From NCBI GenBank assembly GCA_015680635.1, contig JAABOA010000014.1, forward strand, positions 13,482 to 26,060: DNA of 12,579 nt. The letters are read 5' to 3'. Each line of letters opens with the position of its first letter. The first letter of the stretch is position 1. Positions 10,339 through 12,579 of the stretch are shown here, piece after piece. The notes beneath the pieces are model-generated. The model ran no database searches. It was given only the letters and a program-made list of their open reading frames with translations, and was not told where the DNA came from. The DNA comes from Lunasporangiospora selenospora (Eukaryota > Mortierellomycota > Mortierellomycetes > Mortierellales > Mortierellaceae). The position numbers and the translations under genes are program-made.

Positions 10339-10368
10339 CCCCCCCCCCCACGTGTAAGCTTTTTTTTT
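10339..10368 (+). repeat. C11 and T9 homopolymers flanking a CACGTG
   Basis: C11 (10339-10349) runs into CACGTG (10349-10354) and then T9 (10360-10368). It is an E-box-like hexamer by sequence, but it lies near 3' ends rather than a promoter, so no regulatory role is claimed. Confidence 0.6.
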
Positions 10369-10439
10369 GGATTGTGCTTTAATTGGTGGAAGGAGCATAC
10401 ACAACAGTACCTAATATAGAACATTATCTTTTACTTTTC

Positions 10440-10445
10440 TTTAAT
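10440..10445 (-). terminator. ATTAAA-type polyadenylation signal, kinase gene
   Basis: On the minus strand ATTAAA lies about 43 nt beyond the kinase stop codon. It is the common single-base variant of AATAAA and the nearest plausible signal. Support is by position and sequence only. Confidence 0.4.
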
Positions 10446-10487
10446 GATACAGCAGGATACTTTATGTGCATTTTGTTCAACAACATT

Positions 10488-12574
10488 TCAGATAGAGGGT
10501 GCGGGCGGAACAACGCTTGTCGCCGGCAGTGTTCTACCGACGATGGTAGCGACAGCAAGGATTTCCTCCTCTTCCTCCTCTTCCTCCTCTAATTCCTGCT
10601 TATCTCCATACTGAGAGTAGTCGATGGATGTAAGCTGCCCCTGATGCTCCAAAACAGTTTCGATATTCTTATGAATAAGTGTACTCGCAACGGGATGGTC
10701 ACTGTCTTGATAGGCTTGTGTATGACCAGAAGTCGGTCCTGTCTCATTCACAGGTACTTCTTCTGCTTGGTGATCCCCTTGTCCTTCATCTGTTTCAGGG
10801 TCGCCCTCACTTTGCATGTCTTCGGCTCCTCCAGCTTCAAGTTCATAAGTCCTCATCAAAAGCAAAGCCATTGAATCAGACTCACAAGCGAGTTCCAAGA
10901 ATGGATGTTCAAGCAACTCCTTGGCACTCGGCCTCTCTTCATCCTCACCAGTTGTACATGTTGTGATAAAAGAAACGCACCTCTTTGATGCCATTTCATG
11001 CTGTCTGATCTTGGGCAAGTCTCCGCTAGCGATCAAAAACATTGCCTAATGTACGCAAGATCCATATTAGTGCACTGCATCATTAACAAGAGACATATGG
11101 TTTCACAAAGTACTTAAATGACAAGGAGACTTACACGCAGTGGTGGCTCATCCAGATATGGTGGTTCTCCATCCAACATCTCACGCATGACCACGCCCAG
11201 ACTCCAGACATCAACGCTTGTACCATAATTCCAGCCGCGGATCACCTCTGGTGCCATCCAATATGGCGTACCAACGACTGAATTCCTTCGAGGGTGATCA
11301 GTGGTCAACTGAACTGAGTGTCCAAAGTCCGCAAGTTTGACCCTGCCCTCCACATCCAACAAAATGTTGTCGCTCCGAATGTCACGATGAATTCGTTCAT
11401 GTTCATGCAAGAAAGTCAATGCTTGCAATATATCCTTTGCAATACGCGCCATATGGCATTCCTGCAAAACTCCCTTGTCTGGGTGAGATTGCCCTTGGAA
11501 AGAGTTGATTGCAATGATATCTGCAAGTGAAATTTCCATGCGTTCCATAACCATCCATAAATCCGTTTCAGACAAGTGGCAGGCGACGAATGCGACGATG
11601 CATGGATGGTGACTAGCCTTCATCAGCTCTAGTTCATTGCGAATTGTCTTCATCTTCGCCGTCACTGTCTTAGCAACCATCTTTACTGCCACGAGATTGC
11701 CTGTCGAATTCTCAGTGGCGGAGAACAAGAACCCTGACTCTCCCTCTGCAATCTTGACAATATCGGAATAGAACTGGTGGGGGTCCTTCGGGCGAGGGCG
11801 ATGAAGTAATGTCTGGAGTCCATATTCGGCGATGAATTCATTATCAGCGCTATCCTCTTCGCGCATAGCTGCCAATGCTGTTTCTCTTGCGTTATCCTCT
11901 GCAGTGCTGGCCTGGGCATCTGGTGTTGCACCCTGCGAGGGGTCGTTTGGTCGTTTGGTATTGACGTTGATAGTATCAGAGTCCAAAGTGTATTTGCGGA
12001 TGATATCATCCGTTAGTGTAGGCATTGCGTCCTGGTCCTGGTTTTTGTTAGATTGATCCGATGGTCTCAAGCTGTCGCCGTCGTTCCTGAATTTTTCATG
12101 ATTGTCTGACGTCGAATCCGCTTTGCTTGATGGCGTGGGGATATTAACATACATGCTCTTGACAGACTTGCGCCTTAAATGATGCGGGGTGATGATGCTC
12201 TGCGAATGTGAGATCGAGCCTGGGGGGGAGATTGGAGACTGGTGATTGGCGGTCCTGCTTTCTGGAGGGATTGAAACAGCGATGGCTGCAGCAGAGCCCG
12301 AACGTTCTTTAAAGAATGCTGAAATTGGTAATGGGTTTGAATTGGTTGGCACTCCAGGAATCACAGTGAGGCCATTGTTAACTGAGGATGGGGACAGAGA
12401 CGGTGTATGCGAAGGTGATGTTGGCTGAGAAGATACAACACTGCCATTCTGCCTCTCACGTTCAGGCGCAGCAGCTACACCGGCGAGGGAGGACACGGGA
12501 GTGCGATCTACGGAGGGTGCTGCTGAGGACAGTCTTGAGGCAGGGATGGGTGATTCTGCGCCACGATTCCTCAT
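10488..12574 (-). CDS. PAK/STE20-like serine/threonine protein kinase (two exons; possibly 5'-partial)
   Basis: Exons 12574-11135 and 11045-10488 (complement) give 665 residues from the ATG at 12574. The N-terminal 260 residues are low-complexity, rich in Ser, Pro and Thr, with a basic RRKS patch (134-137) and no recognisable CRIB domain. The kinase domain (about 269-530) has a Gly-rich loop (276-281), VAVK Lys298, alpha-C Glu314, HRDIRSDN (396-403), DFG (416-418), GTPYWMAPE (435-443) and GEPPYL. The last two are hallmarks of PAK-like kinases, which usually act downstream of Rho-type GTPases. Oddities: Ala276 replaces the first loop Gly, Arg400 replaces the catalytic-loop Lys, and Ser432 sits where PAK1 has Thr423. 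A roughly 15-residue insertion lies before helix E (about 357-371). The tail is acidic (Glu633-641). The frame stays open to the window edge upstream of ATG 12574, so further N-terminal sequence, possibly a CRIB, may lie outside. Confidence 0.87.
10563..10589 (-). repeat. Three 9-bp tandem repeats encoding poly-Glu
   Basis: Three perfect copies of a 9-bp unit (TTCCTCCTC on the plus strand) encode nine consecutive glutamates (633-641) in the kinase tail. The 9-bp period preserves frame, so copy-number change would alter the acidic tail by three residues per unit. Confidence 0.9.
11046..11134 (-). other. Intron of the kinase gene
   Basis: The donor GTAAGT (minus strand, from 11134) and acceptor TAG (11048-11046) bound an 89-nt phase-0 intron with a CACTAAT branch-like site. 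Splicing joins PPLR to AMFLIAS, matching the PAK subdomain IX-X pattern (NPLRALYLIA in PAK1). Reading through meets a stop within a few codons. Confidence 0.92.
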
Positions 12575-12579
12575 TGAAG

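Larger units (their letters stand above)
9591..10439. other. Convergent intergenic region, no supported gene
   Basis: This stretch separates the predicted 3' ends of the homeobox (+) and kinase (-) genes. It holds T10 (9797-9806), a perfect 16-bp palindrome (9873-9888), C11 (10339-10349), T9 (10360-10368), and a 12-bp direct repeat (10013-10024 and 10379-10390). Several 60-120-codon open frames overlap on both strands, but they are built on homopolymers and show no domain-like pattern. No tRNA B-box or transposon terminal repeat was recognised by eye. Confidence 0.6.

Noticed and set aside
9720-10424. Several overlapping 60-121-codon open frames on both strands in the convergent intergenic region
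   Set aside because: They overlap each other, run through T, C and A homopolymers, and lack domain-like composition or splice support.
1-12579. Search by eye for tRNA, rRNA, CRISPR arrays, transposase or viral genes
   Set aside because: None was seen; intergenic spaces lack tRNA box sequences, repeat-spacer periodicity and long unexplained frames.

Overview
The window reads as nuclear DNA of a fungus. It holds three protein-coding genes with GT-AG spliceosomal introns. All eleven introns I can place are short (87-119 nt), and several have clear branch sites: TACTAAC at 173-179 and 675-681, and ACTAAT-like elsewhere. Gene spacing is compact (about 0.7 and 1.2 kb). The gene set (Slh1/ASCC3-type double helicase, a typical homeodomain protein, a PAK-like kinase) together with this intron density suggests an early-diverging lineage such as Mucoromycota/Mortierellomycotina. 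The lineage is an inference at low confidence.

Layout. 2-6798 (+): an 11-exon, 3'-complete but 5'-truncated gene for a Ski2-like tandem-cassette RNA helicase of the ASCC3/Slh1 family, 1,945 residues in the window. 6799-7506: spacer and putative promoter/leader of the next gene. 7507-9309 (+): a homeodomain transcription factor with an intact 60-residue homeodomain and otherwise unrecognised flanks; its 5' end is uncertain. 9310-10487: convergent intergenic region with the 3' UTRs of both neighbours, rich in simple repeats (C10, (AC)n, (TG)n, T10, C11) but with no gene I can support. 10488-12574 (-): a two-exon PAK/STE20-like protein kinase, divergent at several catalytic positions, with an N-terminal region that may continue beyond the window.

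The genes do not form an evident pathway. The helicase belongs to ribosome-collision quality control, the homeodomain protein to transcription, and the kinase to signalling. I see no mobile element, CRISPR array, tRNA, rRNA or cluster-type system. The points most worth a second look are the kinase's altered catalytic motifs, the unresolved start of the homeobox gene (overlapping upstream ATGs versus a 5' intron), and complementary (AC)n/(TG)n tracts within one predicted 3' UTR.
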